A DNA stretch of 64,000 nucleotides from Acidimicrobiaceae bacterium (GTDB lineage Bacteria; Actinomycetota; Acidimicrobiia; Acidimicrobiales; Aldehydirespiratoraceae). The stretch is taken from the NCBI GenBank assembly GCA_026706815.1, contig JAPOYA010000057.1, positions 109,228 through 173,227 on the forward strand. Reading direction: 5' to 3'. The position numbers were made by a program, and so were the translations under genes. Shown here in pieces: positions 33,780-43,305 of this stretch (positions are counted from its first letter, which is position 1; each line of letters starts with the position of its first letter). The notes below the pieces were generated by a model, which was given only the letters and a program-made list of their open reading frames with translations, made no database searches and was not told the origin of the DNA.

Positions 33780-34679
33780 GTGACTTCTTACGATGATTTC
33801 GAGCGCACTGCCGGCGGGGCTGTGCTCATGGACGGAAACCTGCTGCGCGACGAGATCGTGGCAGCCATACGCGCAGAGATCGAATCGCTGCAGAATCCCG
33901 AGGTATGCCTCGCGACCGTGTTGGTGGGCAGCGACAAACCGAGCCAGATATATGTTCGCAACAAGCACCGCAAGGCCCAGGAGGCGGGCATGGTGTCGCG
34001 TCATGTGGAACTGGGCGAAGATGCGACCCAGGACGAGGTCGAAGCAGCGGTCGGAGATCTGGCGTCTGACCCGTCGGTCCACGGGATTCTCGTGCAGCTT
34101 CCCGTTCCGGTCGGGATCGACGCCGAAGCGGTGCTCGATTTGATCCCACCCGAAAAAGACGTCGACGGCTTGACTGAGCGCTCGATGGGCCGACTGGTTC
34201 GCGGACGTGTGGGGCATGTCCCCTGTACGCCGCTGGGAGTGATGGAACTCCTTGCGCGTTATGGAATCGAGACCAGCGGTAAGCGGGCTGTGGTCATCGG
34301 ACGCTCCACGCTGGTCGGCCTGCCCCAAGTGCTGCTGCTGGGACGCAAGGGCTGCGACGCCACCGTGACGCTCGCCCACAGCCGAACCGCCGATCTGGCC
34401 GGACTGTGCCGACAGGCCGACGTCATCGTCGCCGCGGCCGGCATGGCACGGTTGGTCACCGCAGACTTCGTGAGTCCCGGAGCGGCCGTGGTCGATGTGG
34501 GCATCTCCCGCACCGAAGCGGGCATCGTCGGCGATGTCGATTTCGACAGCGTGCAGGGCATAGCGGGCGCGATCACCCCTATGCCGGGAGGCACCGGTCC
34601 GATGACCATCGGCTGCCTGCTGAAGAACACTCTGACCGCAGCGCGCATGATGGGCTCAATCGCCCCTGATCTGTCCTAG
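33780..34679 (+). CDS. folD: Bifunctional methylenetetrahydrofolate dehydrogenase/cyclohydrolase
   Basis: 299 aa, GTG start. The active-site Tyr/Lys region is QIYVRNKHRKAQEAG, followed by GILVQLPVPVGID, the signature PPEKDVDGLTERSMGRLVRG and the NADP-site motif VIGRSTLVGLPQ. The C-terminal motif is ITPMPGGTGPMTIGCLLKNT. It interconverts 5,10-methylene-, methenyl- and 10-formyl-tetrahydrofolate. It faces the fhs-metF-DUF1015 operon convergently. Together they link C1 units from demethylation to formate. Confidence 0.96.
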   Translation: MTSYDDFERTAGGAVLMDGNLLRDEIVAAIRAEIESLQNPEVCLATVLVGSDKPSQIYVRNKHRKAQEAGMVSRHVELGEDATQDEVEAAVGDLASDPSVHGILVQLPVPVGIDAEAVLDLIPPEKDVDGLTERSMGRLVRGRVGHVPCTPLGVMELLARYGIETSGKRAVVIGRSTLVGLPQVLLLGRKGCDATVTLAHSRTADLAGLCRQADVIVAAAGMARLVTADFVSPGAAVVDVGISRTEAGIVGDVDFDSVQGIAGAITPMPGGTGPMTIGCLLKNTLTAARMMGSIAPDLS

Positions 34680-34698
34680 GTCCGTGTGTCGGCGAGGC

Positions 34699-35958
34699 TC
34701 AACTTGGAGTGAGGTGGCTGGTGGCGCCCACTCCTAGGACCTGCAGGAACACTCCAGACGGGGCCTTCGGGTAGATGAAGCTTGATTTGGGGGGCATCAG
34801 CTGTCCAAGGGCAGCGATTGCCATGATGTCGCTGATGTCAGGTGGATGAAGCAGCAAACCGACGAATCCATCCGCATCGCAGCGAGCCACTAGTTCAGAG
34901 ATTCCAGTGGACTCAGGCACGTAATCGACGTTGCTGTCCTCGCTCAGTTCGTCGCAGCCGAGGACTTGATGGATGATCTCGCGGCGCAACCGTTCGACGT
35001 CGAGCGAAGCCAGAGTCGTCGGGTGTTCGACGGGGTCGAGAAGCAGCCGAGACCATGAACGATGGTGGTACACGCCGATCTCGCCGCGAGCCCTCGGACG
35101 GGCCGCCTCCATGCTGTCGACGGGAATGATCGTTCCCGCAGCACTGAGAGCGCCGGCCAACTCCGCTGTGGAGCGGGCACTGCGGTCGGGCGCCCTGCGA
35201 TGAAAGGCTTCTACTCGCAGATGGTCGTGGGGAAACATCACCGCGAGTGTTCGGGAGAACGCGGCGTTGTTCTTGTGGGCATCGCGGCCCTCGATGGCCG
35301 CCGCGCATCGATGATGGCCGTCGGCAATGAACAGAACTAGATCCTCGACTAGTGGTTGGATGGCTGAAGTGTCTCTAGTGCTCAGTGTCCATACCTGGTT
35401 TCTGATGCCCTCGACCACAACGTCGATCTCTGGTTCGGCTTCAGATGCTGCTCCAAGGAACTCTTGCAGTTCGGGCATCGCCATGTGGGTCAATGCGATG
35501 GGAGACGCCGACGCGCCGACATGGTGGAGGTGATCCGCTATCAGCGAAGTCCTCTCAGGGCGAACATTCTCGTGGGTCAGAACTCTCCCGTCGTTCAACC
35601 CCTCGACGTCCAAGGCGCCGACAAGGCCGATCTGGGTGAAAGGGATTTGACAATCGCCCTCTCCCTCTGAACTCATTCGATATACATAGAATGCAGCATG
35701 GTCGCTTGGCTGGTAAGCGCCTGATTGAATGATCCTGGTAAAGGTTTGAGTGCTCAGCGCAGACAGTTCGTCTATGGAACCCTGCTCGGGTATGTCGTCA
35801 GGCGTCCGCGTCACCCCCAAATAGCTGAATGGGTTGTTTTTGACAATGGCTTTGCGCTGCTCGGGAGTTTTGGAGTCAGTCGCGCTGGCGACTACGCGAT
35901 CGGACCACTCGGGCCGGATGAGCCAGCCTTGGAACGGTGCGAGCAGCGGAGCGCTCAT
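34699..35958 (-). CDS. DUF1015-family protein
   Basis: 419 aa. The conserved DUF1015 hallmarks are LFIADGHHRCAAA (the ADGHHR motif) and the C-terminal LMPPKSSFIYPKAPSGVFLQ. The molecular function of this family is not firmly established. It is the third gene of an operon with fhs and the metF-like gene (13 bp after the latter), which suggests a role in folate or C1 metabolism in this organism. A predicted kinase-like or nucleotide-using activity cannot be read from the sequence. Confidence 0.85.
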   Translation of the reverse strand: MSAPLLAPFQGWLIRPEWSDRVVASATDSKTPEQRKAIVKNNPFSYLGVTRTPDDIPEQGSIDELSALSTQTFTRIIQSGAYQPSDHAAFYVYRMSSEGEGDCQIPFTQIGLVGALDVEGLNDGRVLTHENVRPERTSLIADHLHHVGASASPIALTHMAMPELQEFLGAASEAEPEIDVVVEGIRNQVWTLSTRDTSAIQPLVEDLVLFIADGHHRCAAAIEGRDAHKNNAAFSRTLAVMFPHDHLRVEAFHRRAPDRSARSTAELAGALSAAGTIIPVDSMEAARPRARGEIGVYHHRSWSRLLLDPVEHPTTLASLDVERLRREIIHQVLGCDELSEDSNVDYVPESTGISELVARCDADGFVGLLLHPPDISDIMAIAALGQLMPPKSSFIYPKAPSGVFLQVLGVGATSHLTPS

Positions 35959-35971
35959 GTGCGGTCCGGCG

Positions 35972-36847
35972 TTACCTGAGCTTGGCTTGTTGCCACTGCT
36001 TCGTGGCGGCTACCTGGTTGAAGGTGAACACATGGAGGCCCTCGATGCCCAGAGAGCCGAACTCGTCGGCGAGTGGGTCGATGACGTCGCTGGGGTTGTA
36101 GCCCACCGAGGAGAAGAGCTTGAGCAGACCGGTCCTGTTCTTCTGGACGTATCTCAGCGAGGCCCCCACACCCAGCCGCATTCCCATGCGAATGAGCTTC
36201 GCCCGATCCACCACGCCCGCGACTCCAAGATGCACCGGCATGGTCAGACCCTGCGCGCGTTGCGAGGTCAGCCAAGAACGGATCGCGTCGGTCGAAAAGC
36301 ACATCTGTGTGGATGCGTGCCCCTTGATTCCCGCCTCTTGAAAAAGCTCCTGTTTGTCTGCCAACGCCTGCTGCAATGCTGAATCGTCGATGAAGGCATG
36401 GCCGTCGGGGTAGGAGGACACGCCCACAGCAGAAATATCACCGGCGGCGATGTCGAGCAGGGGTCGCAGCAGCGACATGGCGTCGGGATATTCGCCTGCG
36501 TCTTGCGCATCGCCGGCAATGCAGAAGATCTCGTTGAGCCCGAGTTGCTTGATGCGCGCTGCCATCGAGCGCAGGTGCGCCGCGTCGGCCACCTTGCGAG
36601 CAGCGAGATGGGGGATCGGGCGGTGGCCGAGGTCGAGCAACTCCGCACAGACGTCGAGCGTGTCCTCCAGAGGTTTGACTGGGGAGGCTGTGACGCTGAC
36701 GCGGGCGTTGGCGGGAAGCTGCTGAATCGCCTCGGCCAGGCTCTTGAGCGGGATGACCTCATAGGTCATGTCGGAAATCGCGGCGCGCGCGACGGGGGAG
36801 CTGATTGCCCGGGGGCTGGGGCGCAGGATGTTGGCGAGCGGGTTCAC
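35972..36847 (-). CDS. Methylenetetrahydrofolate reductase (MetF-like)
   Basis: 291 aa from the GTG at 36847, supported by CTGGAG upstream; longer open frame is antisense to other genes. It has the TIM-barrel size and segments of MetF: VSVTASPVKPLEDTLDVCAE, RPIPHLAARKVADAAHLRSM, IFCIAGDAQDAGEYPDAMSL and the C-terminal GLHVFTFNQVAAT. The enzyme would reduce 5,10-methylene-THF to 5-methyl-THF with FAD, or run in reverse when methyl groups are oxidised. It follows fhs by 41 bp and precedes DUF1015. It is divergent in sequence from the E. coli enzyme, so the electron donor is uncertain. Confidence 0.82.
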   Translation of the reverse strand: MNPLANILRPSPRAISSPVARAAISDMTYEVIPLKSLAEAIQQLPANARVSVTASPVKPLEDTLDVCAELLDLGHRPIPHLAARKVADAAHLRSMAARIKQLGLNEIFCIAGDAQDAGEYPDAMSLLRPLLDIAAGDISAVGVSSYPDGHAFIDDSALQQALADKQELFQEAGIKGHASTQMCFSTDAIRSWLTSQRAQGLTMPVHLGVAGVVDRAKLIRMGMRLGVGASLRYVQKNRTGLLKLFSSVGYNPSDVIDPLADEFGSLGIEGLHVFTFNQVAATKQWQQAKLR

Positions 36848-36888
36848 TTGGCTCCAGTAATCGGGGGCCCTCTGAAGGGCCGTTGGTT

Positions 36889-38586
36889 CTAGGAAAGACC
36901 GACGACGTTGCCGTCGGCGTCGATGTCTATGGACTTGGCTGCCGGAATCCTGCCGAGTCCGGGCATGGTCCGCATGTCCCCGCAGATCGGGTAGACGAAG
37001 CCGGCGCCGACGCTCGCGCGGACCTCGCGCACGGGCAGGGTCCAACCGGTGGGGGCGCCCTTCAATGCGGGGTTGGAGCTGATGGAAAGATGGGTTTTGG
37101 CTATGCACACAGGCAGGTCGGCAAAACCCGCCTCAGTGTAGGTGGCCAGCTGTTTGTCGGCTTGGGCGGTGTATTCCACGTCGTCTGCTCCATACACCTT
37201 GGTGGCAACCGCATGGATCTTGTCCTTGAGTGAAGCCTCACTCGGGTACAGCAGTTGGAATTCGCTTGGTTCAGCGGCAGCGGCAGCCACCGCTTCGGCC
37301 AACTCGGCAGCTCCGCGTCCTCCATCGGAGAAGTGGGTGGACACCGCGGCGCGAGCACCGTACTCGTTTGCAATCTCCTTGATCGCGTCAATATCACCGG
37401 GATGGTCGCCGGGGAAGACGTTGATTGCCACAACCGGCGTACACCCGTGTACCTGCATGTTCTCGAGCTGCTTGCGCAGGTTGTCGCCGCCCATGTGAAC
37501 CTCGTCGGGATTCTCGGCCAGCAACGCCTCGGGCAGAGGCCTTCCTGCAACGATCTTGTGCTTGCCGGAGTGGGCTTTGAGGCCTCGCACCGTGGCGACC
37601 AGCACGGCCGCGTCCGGCGCGATCCCGGAATAACGACACTTGATGTTGAAGAACCGCTCGGCTCCCATGTCGGCGCCGAACCCCGCCTCGGTCAACAGGA
37701 ACTCGCTCGTGTGGACGCCGATCTGGTCGGCGATGATCGAGCTGTTGCCGGTGGCGATGTTGCCGAAAGGTCCGGTGTGAACCAGCGCGGGGGTGTTTTC
37801 CAGCGTCTGCATCAGGTTGGGCTTGATGGCCTCTTTCAAGATCACGGCCATCGATCCTGCCGCACCGATGTCTTCCGCGGTGATCGGAGTGCCGGCCTTG
37901 TTGTAGCCCAAGACGATCCGTCCGAGGCGGGATCGGAGGTCTTGAAGCGAGGTGCAGAGGGCGAGAGCCGCCATTACTTCGGATGCGGCTGTGATGTCGA
38001 ATCCGGTTTCTCGGGGGATGCCGTCGAGTCGTCCGCCGAGACCGATCACCGCGTTGCGCAGGGCGCGGTCGTTGACGTCTAGAACCCTCCGCCAAGTGAT
38101 GTTGTGGACGTCGAATCCCGCGTCGTTGCCGTGATAGATGTGCGCATCGAGCATTGCCGAGCAGAGGTTGTGGGCCGCGGTGACGGCGTGCATGTCGCCG
38201 GTCAGGTGAAGGTTGAAGAGCTCCATGGGCACGACCTGGCTGTAACCGCCGCCTGCGGCGCCGCCCTTGATCCCGAACGTCGGCCCCATCGAGGGTTGGC
38301 GGATAGCGATCGTGGCGGTTCTGCCGATGTGCTGGAACGCTTGGCCGAGGCCGACGGTTGTGGTCGTTTTGCCCTCGCCCAGCGGTGTCGGCGTGATCGC
38401 TGAAACGACGACGTACCCGGCTTTGGGCCTGTCGCTCATTTTTTCAACGGCGTCGAGCGAGATCTTGGCGGCGCCCACGCCGTAGGGCTCTAGACATTCA
38501 GCCGGGATACCGGTGCCGTGCGCGATGTCGGTCAGAGGTTTGAGATTTGCCTGGTTGGCGATCTCAAGGTCACTGGGAAAGGCCAT
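36889..38586 (-). CDS. fhs: Formate-tetrahydrofolate ligase
   Basis: 565 aa, normal length. Motifs: the phosphate-binding loop TPTPLGEGKTTTTVGLGQ, QPSMGPTFGIKGGAAGGGYS and the C-terminal GAGFVYPICGDMRTMPGLG. It links formate and THF to 10-formyl-THF with ATP, and it can run in reverse to release formate and save ATP during methyl-group oxidation. It heads the fhs-metF-DUF1015 operon. A perfect GTTCCG-N5-CGGAAC palindrome and a second imperfect copy lie about 60-90 bp upstream of its start, matching sites near iclR and the formate dehydrogenase genes. Confidence 0.96.
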   Translation of the reverse strand: MAFPSDLEIANQANLKPLTDIAHGTGIPAECLEPYGVGAAKISLDAVEKMSDRPKAGYVVVSAITPTPLGEGKTTTTVGLGQAFQHIGRTATIAIRQPSMGPTFGIKGGAAGGGYSQVVPMELFNLHLTGDMHAVTAAHNLCSAMLDAHIYHGNDAGFDVHNITWRRVLDVNDRALRNAVIGLGGRLDGIPRETGFDITAASEVMAALALCTSLQDLRSRLGRIVLGYNKAGTPITAEDIGAAGSMAVILKEAIKPNLMQTLENTPALVHTGPFGNIATGNSSIIADQIGVHTSEFLLTEAGFGADMGAERFFNIKCRYSGIAPDAAVLVATVRGLKAHSGKHKIVAGRPLPEALLAENPDEVHMGGDNLRKQLENMQVHGCTPVVAINVFPGDHPGDIDAIKEIANEYGARAAVSTHFSDGGRGAAELAEAVAAAAAEPSEFQLLYPSEASLKDKIHAVATKVYGADDVEYTAQADKQLATYTEAGFADLPVCIAKTHLSISSNPALKGAPTGWTLPVREVRASVGAGFVYPICGDMRTMPGLGRIPAAKSIDIDADGNVVGLS

Positions 38587-38913
38587 GTTTGCTCCTGCGC
38601 GTGCGCTGCGGTTGGATCCTCACGCTCGTTGCTCGGGTTGGTTTGTTCCGTATTGCGGAACGATTCCGCGATACGGACCCATTGTAGCCTCTTCATCCCA
38701 ACCGTGTGTTTGTCAGATCTGCAGAAATTCGCGCGTTGTTGAAATATTCTCATTCGTTGACCGCAGCGCTTGAAATCGCGTCCTTGGGCTGCGATCGCGT
38801 GCAAACTGAACGATCGTCCAGTATTGTCTCCGTGGGTTGTGCCGCAAACGCACGCACTGCGACGCCGGCGGCGCCAACCGGCACGACAATCGACTTCAGA
38901 ATAGAGTCCAACC
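38587..38913. other. Divergent intergenic region between fhs and the FAD/GcvT gene
   Basis: 327 bp without a gene. The fhs-proximal part holds the two IclR-type palindromes. The rest is relatively AT-rich for this genome (around 38690-38800) and is likely to carry promoters for both directions, though no hexamer pair with correct spacing is convincing. A 13-mer TGCCGCAAACGCA at 38840-38852 recurs upstream of the formate dehydrogenase genes. Confidence 0.6.
38645..38679. promoter_or_regulatory. Tandem palindromic operator upstream of fhs (IclR-type)
   Basis: GTTCCGTATTGCGGAAC (38645-38661) has perfect 6-bp arms around TATTG. A second copy, ATTCCGCGATACGGACC, begins exactly 18 bp later (38663-38679). 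The same 17-bp pattern occurs before iclR and twice, with the same 18-bp spacing, before the formate dehydrogenase genes. Tandem palindromes of this length fit binding by a tetrameric IclR protein. Confidence 0.75.
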
Positions 38914-41490
38914 GTGAGCGAATTCCCCACCAGAGCCAATGTCGTAGTGATCGGCGCAGGGATCGTCGGCAACTGCCTCGTCGGGCATCTCGCCCGGCTC
39001 GGCTGGCAGGATCTCGTCCTCGTGGAGAAAGGGCCGCTTCCCAACCCTGGCGGCTCGACCGGACATGCATCGAACTTCATCTTCCCCGTCGACCACAACA
39101 AAGAAATGGCCCTGCTCGGCGAGCAAAGCGCCAACCAGTACCGCGACCTGAACCTGTCGGTGGACTCAGGAGGCATCGAAGTAGCCCGCACGCAGGAGCG
39201 CATGGACGAACTCCAACGGCGCATGACCTCAGCGGTGGCATGGGGCATCGAGGCTCACCTGCTCACCCCCGCCCAGGTGAAGGAACTGGTGCCCTACATC
39301 AACCCCGAGGTCATCCTCGGCGGCTTCTACTGCCCCACGGTCTCGGTTGTCGACTCGCTGGAAACCGGCACCGTCATGCGCAAGGAGGCCATCGAGAAAG
39401 CCGGCTGCAAGGTCTTCGCCAACACCGAGGTGCTCGATCTCGTCACCGACGACACGCCCCGACCCAACGGCCGTCGCAAGATCAAGGCAGTGGTCACCGA
39501 CAAGGGCGCCATCGAGACCGAACACGCGATCATCGCCTGCGGCGTCTGGTCCAATCGCATCGCGGGCATGGCCGACACATACATCCCGCTCGTGCCCGCC
39601 GTGCACCAGATGGCTGACGTCGGCCCGATAGACGTCCTCGCCGAGACCAACAACGAGATCGGCTACCCGATCGTGCGCGACATGGACACCTTCTGTTACG
39701 AGCGGCAGTCTGCGGGCTCGATGGAGGTCGGCTCGTACGGCCATCGGCCCATCCTGCACCACCCCGACGAGATCCCGTCCAACGAAGAGGCTGCGCTGTC
39801 GCCGACCGAGATGCCGTTCACTCCCGACGACTTCGACCAGCAGATGGAAGAGGCAATCGAGCTGATGGACATGCTCGGCGACGCCGAGATCAAATACGCC
39901 ATCAACGGCCTGTTGTCGCTGACGCCCGACACCATGCCCTGCCTCGGGGAGATCCCCGATGTGGAGGGCCTCTGGTCGGCCGCTGCGGTGTGGGTCAAAG
40001 AAGGCCCCGGCATGGCCCAGGTGGTAGCAGAGTGGATGACCCACGGCTACCCGCGGGTTATCGACGCCCACGGCGCGGACATAGCCCGCTTCTATGACGA
40101 GGAGAAGAGCAACGAGCACATCTGGGCGAGGGCTCACGAGCACTTCAACAAGACCTACGGCATCGTCCACCCCGCCGAGCAGTGGGAGTCTCGCCGTCAT
40201 CTCGTCGAGTCGCCGTACCGTTCCCGCCAGGAAGCGCTCGAAGCCGAGTTCTTCCAAGCACGGGTGTGGGAGCGGCCCCAGTGGTACAACTCCAACGCTG
40301 ATCTGTGCGAGCGCTACGACCTCGAGCCGCGTGAGGTCGAATGGGACAACCGCTGGTGGAGCCCCATCACCATCGGCGAGCACCTGAACCTGCGGGAGAA
40401 CTGCGGCGTGGTCGACCTGTCGGCCTTCCAGATCTACGAATTGCAGGGACCGGGAGCTGTTGAGTACGCGGATCGACTCGCCGTCAACAAGGTCGACGTC
40501 GCCGTGGGTCGGTCGATCTACACGCCGTGGCTCAACGCCGACGGCGGCTTCCACTCCGACCTCACCATGATGCGCATGGGCGAAGACCGGGTGAGGATCG
40601 TCACCGGCGTGTTCGACGGCGGACGTGACGAGTTCTGGACCCGCAAGCACATGCCCAACGACGGTTCGGTGACCTTCACCAACCTCACTGCACAGATCAC
40701 CACCCTCGGACTCTGGGGCCCCAACGCGCCTCGAATCCTAGCACAGCTCAGCGACCACGACCTGAGCCAAACCGGTTCGCCCTACGGCTCGATCATCCCG
40801 ATTGAAATCAACTGCTCGACAGGCGGAGGGCAGCCCCGAACAGTCGAAGCCCACCTGTTCCGCATCTCCTACGTGGGCGACACAGGCTGGGAGATCTACC
40901 TGGACTGGAACGACGGCCCGGCGCTGTGGGACGCCCTCTTGACGGTTGGTCGAGAACTCGGCATCCGTCCGACCGGTGGCGGCGTCTACGGCACCTCGGG
41001 TCGGCTTGAGAAGGGCTATCGACTGATGGGCGCAGAGCTCGAAAGCGAGTACAACCCGGTCGAGGCGGGGCTCGCCCGGCCCCGAGTCAAAGCCGCGGAT
41101 TTCATCGGCCGCGAGCCCTATCTCAAAGCCCGTGAAGCAGGCGCCGAAGTCCAGTGTGTGACGCTCACCGTCGATGATCAGACAGACGGCAATGGGCGCG
41201 TCCGCCACATGATGGGGGGCAACGAGCCCATAGTCGACCTCGACGGCGAGCGTATCGTCGATTCCCACGGGAGGGTGTCGCGGGTGACCTCGGCAGGGTA
41301 CGGGCCGTCGATCGGCAAGCACCTCCTCATGGGGTACCTGCCCAACGAACTGGCTGCCGCGGGCACCCGACTGCAGGTCATGTACATGAACGAGTTGTTC
41401 CCCGTGACCGTCGTGGGCCCGGGTTCGGCCTTCGACCCTGAAGACTCACGTCTCAAGAGCGGATGTTTCGAACTTTCGGTTCAAGGTTGA
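38914..41490 (+). CDS. Dimethylglycine/sarcosine dehydrogenase-like FAD-GcvT protein
   Basis: 858 aa. An N-terminal FAD oxidoreductase (GAGIVGNCLVGHLARLGW, residues ~10-27) is followed at about residues 430-858 by a GcvT-like folate-binding domain (WWSPITIGEHLNLRENCGVV; RISYVGDTGWEIYLDWND). This is the layout of dimethylglycine and sarcosine dehydrogenases, which remove a methyl group oxidatively and give methylene-THF. The motif GGSTGHASNFIF has the His that is covalently linked to FAD in the family, but the residue before it is Gly where the second copy in this window (59 kb) has Trp. The ETF genes follow 7 bp later and would take its electrons. Confidence 0.87.
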   Translation: MSEFPTRANVVVIGAGIVGNCLVGHLARLGWQDLVLVEKGPLPNPGGSTGHASNFIFPVDHNKEMALLGEQSANQYRDLNLSVDSGGIEVARTQERMDELQRRMTSAVAWGIEAHLLTPAQVKELVPYINPEVILGGFYCPTVSVVDSLETGTVMRKEAIEKAGCKVFANTEVLDLVTDDTPRPNGRRKIKAVVTDKGAIETEHAIIACGVWSNRIAGMADTYIPLVPAVHQMADVGPIDVLAETNNEIGYPIVRDMDTFCYERQSAGSMEVGSYGHRPILHHPDEIPSNEEAALSPTEMPFTPDDFDQQMEEAIELMDMLGDAEIKYAINGLLSLTPDTMPCLGEIPDVEGLWSAAAVWVKEGPGMAQVVAEWMTHGYPRVIDAHGADIARFYDEEKSNEHIWARAHEHFNKTYGIVHPAEQWESRRHLVESPYRSRQEALEAEFFQARVWERPQWYNSNADLCERYDLEPREVEWDNRWWSPITIGEHLNLRENCGVVDLSAFQIYELQGPGAVEYADRLAVNKVDVAVGRSIYTPWLNADGGFHSDLTMMRMGEDRVRIVTGVFDGGRDEFWTRKHMPNDGSVTFTNLTAQITTLGLWGPNAPRILAQLSDHDLSQTGSPYGSIIPIEINCSTGGGQPRTVEAHLFRISYVGDTGWEIYLDWNDGPALWDALLTVGRELGIRPTGGGVYGTSGRLEKGYRLMGAELESEYNPVEAGLARPRVKAADFIGREPYLKAREAGAEVQCVTLTVDDQTDGNGRVRHMMGGNEPIVDLDGERIVDSHGRVSRVTSAGYGPSIGKHLLMGYLPNELAAAGTRLQVMYMNELFPVTVVGPGSAFDPEDSRLKSGCFELSVQG

Positions 41491-41497
41491 TCGGGTC

Positions 41498-42277
41498 ATG
41501 AGGATTCTCTGCTGCGTCAAGCGAGTGCCGGCGCCCGGCGCCAAGATCAACGTCACCGCAGACGGCTCCGACGTCGATGCCGCTCACTTGGGCTTCACGA
41601 CCAGCCCCCACGAAGAATGCGGCGTCGAAGGGGCTGTCCAACTCCGCGAACAACACGGCGGCGAGGTCACCGTGCTCACGGTGGGCCCTCCCGAAGCAGC
41701 CGAACAACTGCGCTACGCCGCCTCGGTTGGGGCTGATCACGGCGTTTTGATCCCCGGCGACGGGGCTTGGGACCCACAGCGGACCGCGGCCGTGATCGGC
41801 GAGGCGATCGATGTGCTCGAGTCCGAGGCTAAAGAGCTGTTCGATCTCATACTGTTCGGCAACGAGTCGGCAGATTCCGGTGGCTTCCAGGTAGGAGTAC
41901 GGGTGGCGCACTCGCTGCGGCGGCCCATCGTCAACGGAATCAAGGGCATCGAAGTGTCCGGTGACGGGAGCGGAACCGGCACGGTCACGGCGCGTCGAGC
42001 AATCGACGGCGGCTTCGAGGTTTACGAACTCCCACGGCCATGCGTCCTAGGGGTCAAAGAAGGGCTCAACCTGCCCCGTTACCCGACTATGAAGGGCCGC
42101 CTGAGGTCCAAGAAACTTGAGATCCGGTCGCTCGACATCGACGCCGCTCAAGGTGGTCAACGCCGGATTCGACTGCATCGCCCGCCTGAGCAGGTGTCCG
42201 AGACGGTCATCTTGGGAGACGGCCCCGACGCGGCTGTTGCGGTGGTCGACGTGCTCGAAGAGTTGGGGGTGCTCTGA
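41498..42277 (+). CDS. etfB: Electron transfer flavoprotein beta subunit
   Basis: 259 aa. It begins MRILCCVKRVPAPGAKINVT as usual and carries the family signature region VTARRAIDGGFEVYELPRPC followed by VLGVKEGLNLPRYPTMKGRL. With EtfA it carries electrons from dehydrogenases to the ETF:quinone oxidoreductase. It lies 7 bp after the dimethylglycine-dehydrogenase-like gene and overlaps etfA by one base (TGATG). It therefore looks like the dedicated acceptor for that enzyme. Confidence 0.93.
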   Translation: MRILCCVKRVPAPGAKINVTADGSDVDAAHLGFTTSPHEECGVEGAVQLREQHGGEVTVLTVGPPEAAEQLRYAASVGADHGVLIPGDGAWDPQRTAAVIGEAIDVLESEAKELFDLILFGNESADSGGFQVGVRVAHSLRRPIVNGIKGIEVSGDGSGTGTVTARRAIDGGFEVYELPRPCVLGVKEGLNLPRYPTMKGRLRSKKLEIRSLDIDAAQGGQRRIRLHRPPEQVSETVILGDGPDAAVAVVDVLEELGVL

Positions 42278-43242
42278 TGCTGCTCGTCGTGCTCGAGCAT
42301 GATCGGGGAGCACTCGCCGAGGCAGCTCGCGAGGCCCTCGCCTTCGGTCGGTCCTTGGCCGAGAAGATGGATGAAGATCTCCAAGCCGCGCTGATCGGCT
42401 CAGACGATGGAGCGCTGGTCGCCGAGGCCGGCGACTACGGCGCTGAGGTGGTCCACACCTGTGTTCATGAAGTGCTGAGCGACTACGGGCCGGATGCCCA
42501 CGGCGCTGTGCTGGCCCAGATGGTTGCCGAGCTCGAGCCGTCCGCCGTGCTGGCCTGCGGCTCGGATCGCGGCAACGAGGTCATGGCGCAGGCTGCGGCC
42601 CGTCTTGACGCTCCGTTCGCGGCCAACTGTGTCGATGTCACGCCGGGCAGTCCGTGGACCATGACACGGGTGCAGTGGGGGGGTTCCCTGCTTGAAGACT
42701 CCAGTCTTGAGGCCGAGGTCGCGCTGCTCACCTGCGGGCTTCATGCGGTGGCCGCTCAACCCGGAGACTCTGTCGATGCCGACACGGAGGCATTCGAAGC
42801 CGACCTCGACGAGAGCCATCGGGTGACCGTCGTGAAAGATCGCACGGTGCAAGAAGCCGGTGTGACTCTGCCCACCGCACCGGTTGTTTGCGGCGGCGGC
42901 CGCGGGGTCGGCTCAGCCGAGGGATTCGCGCAACTCGAGGAACTGGCCGAGCTTCTCGGTGGCCGAGTTGGATGCTCACGGGCTGTGACCAACCTCGGAT
43001 GGCGCCCCCATTCCGACCAGGTCGGCCAAACCGGCACCCGTATCGCCCCGGAGATCTATATCGCCTCAGGAATCTCGGGGGCGATCCAGCATTGGGTGGG
43101 GGCGATGGCCAGCAAACACATACTGGCCATCAATACCGACCGGGAAGCAAACATGGTCGTGAAGGCCGATTGGGCGGTGATCGCCGACCTCCACGAGGTG
43201 ATCCCCGCCATCATCGCCGAAGTCCGCAACCGCAAAGGTTGA
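42277..43242 (+). CDS. etfA: Electron transfer flavoprotein alpha subunit
   Basis: 321 aa. The C-terminal FAD-binding domain shows VVCGGGRGVGSAEGFAQLEE, VGQTGTRIAPEIYIASGISG with an AIQHWVGAMASKHILAINTD stretch, and ADWAVIADLHEVIPAI at the end. It forms the ETF heterodimer with EtfB. It is the last gene of the FAD/GcvT-etfB-etfA operon. Confidence 0.94.
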   Translation: MLLVVLEHDRGALAEAAREALAFGRSLAEKMDEDLQAALIGSDDGALVAEAGDYGAEVVHTCVHEVLSDYGPDAHGAVLAQMVAELEPSAVLACGSDRGNEVMAQAAARLDAPFAANCVDVTPGSPWTMTRVQWGGSLLEDSSLEAEVALLTCGLHAVAAQPGDSVDADTEAFEADLDESHRVTVVKDRTVQEAGVTLPTAPVVCGGGRGVGSAEGFAQLEELAELLGGRVGCSRAVTNLGWRPHSDQVGQTGTRIAPEIYIASGISGAIQHWVGAMASKHILAINTDREANMVVKADWAVIADLHEVIPAIIAEVRNRKG

Positions 43243-43305
43243 CTGTCGGAATCCGGCAATGTCCTTCCAGAACACTGTCACAGGGGTTCGGTATCCTGCG
43301 CTGAC

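Noticed and set aside
39229..40650. 473-aa open frame on the minus strand
   Set aside because: It is antisense to the FAD/GcvT dehydrogenase, with no start context and valine/histidine-rich shadow composition.
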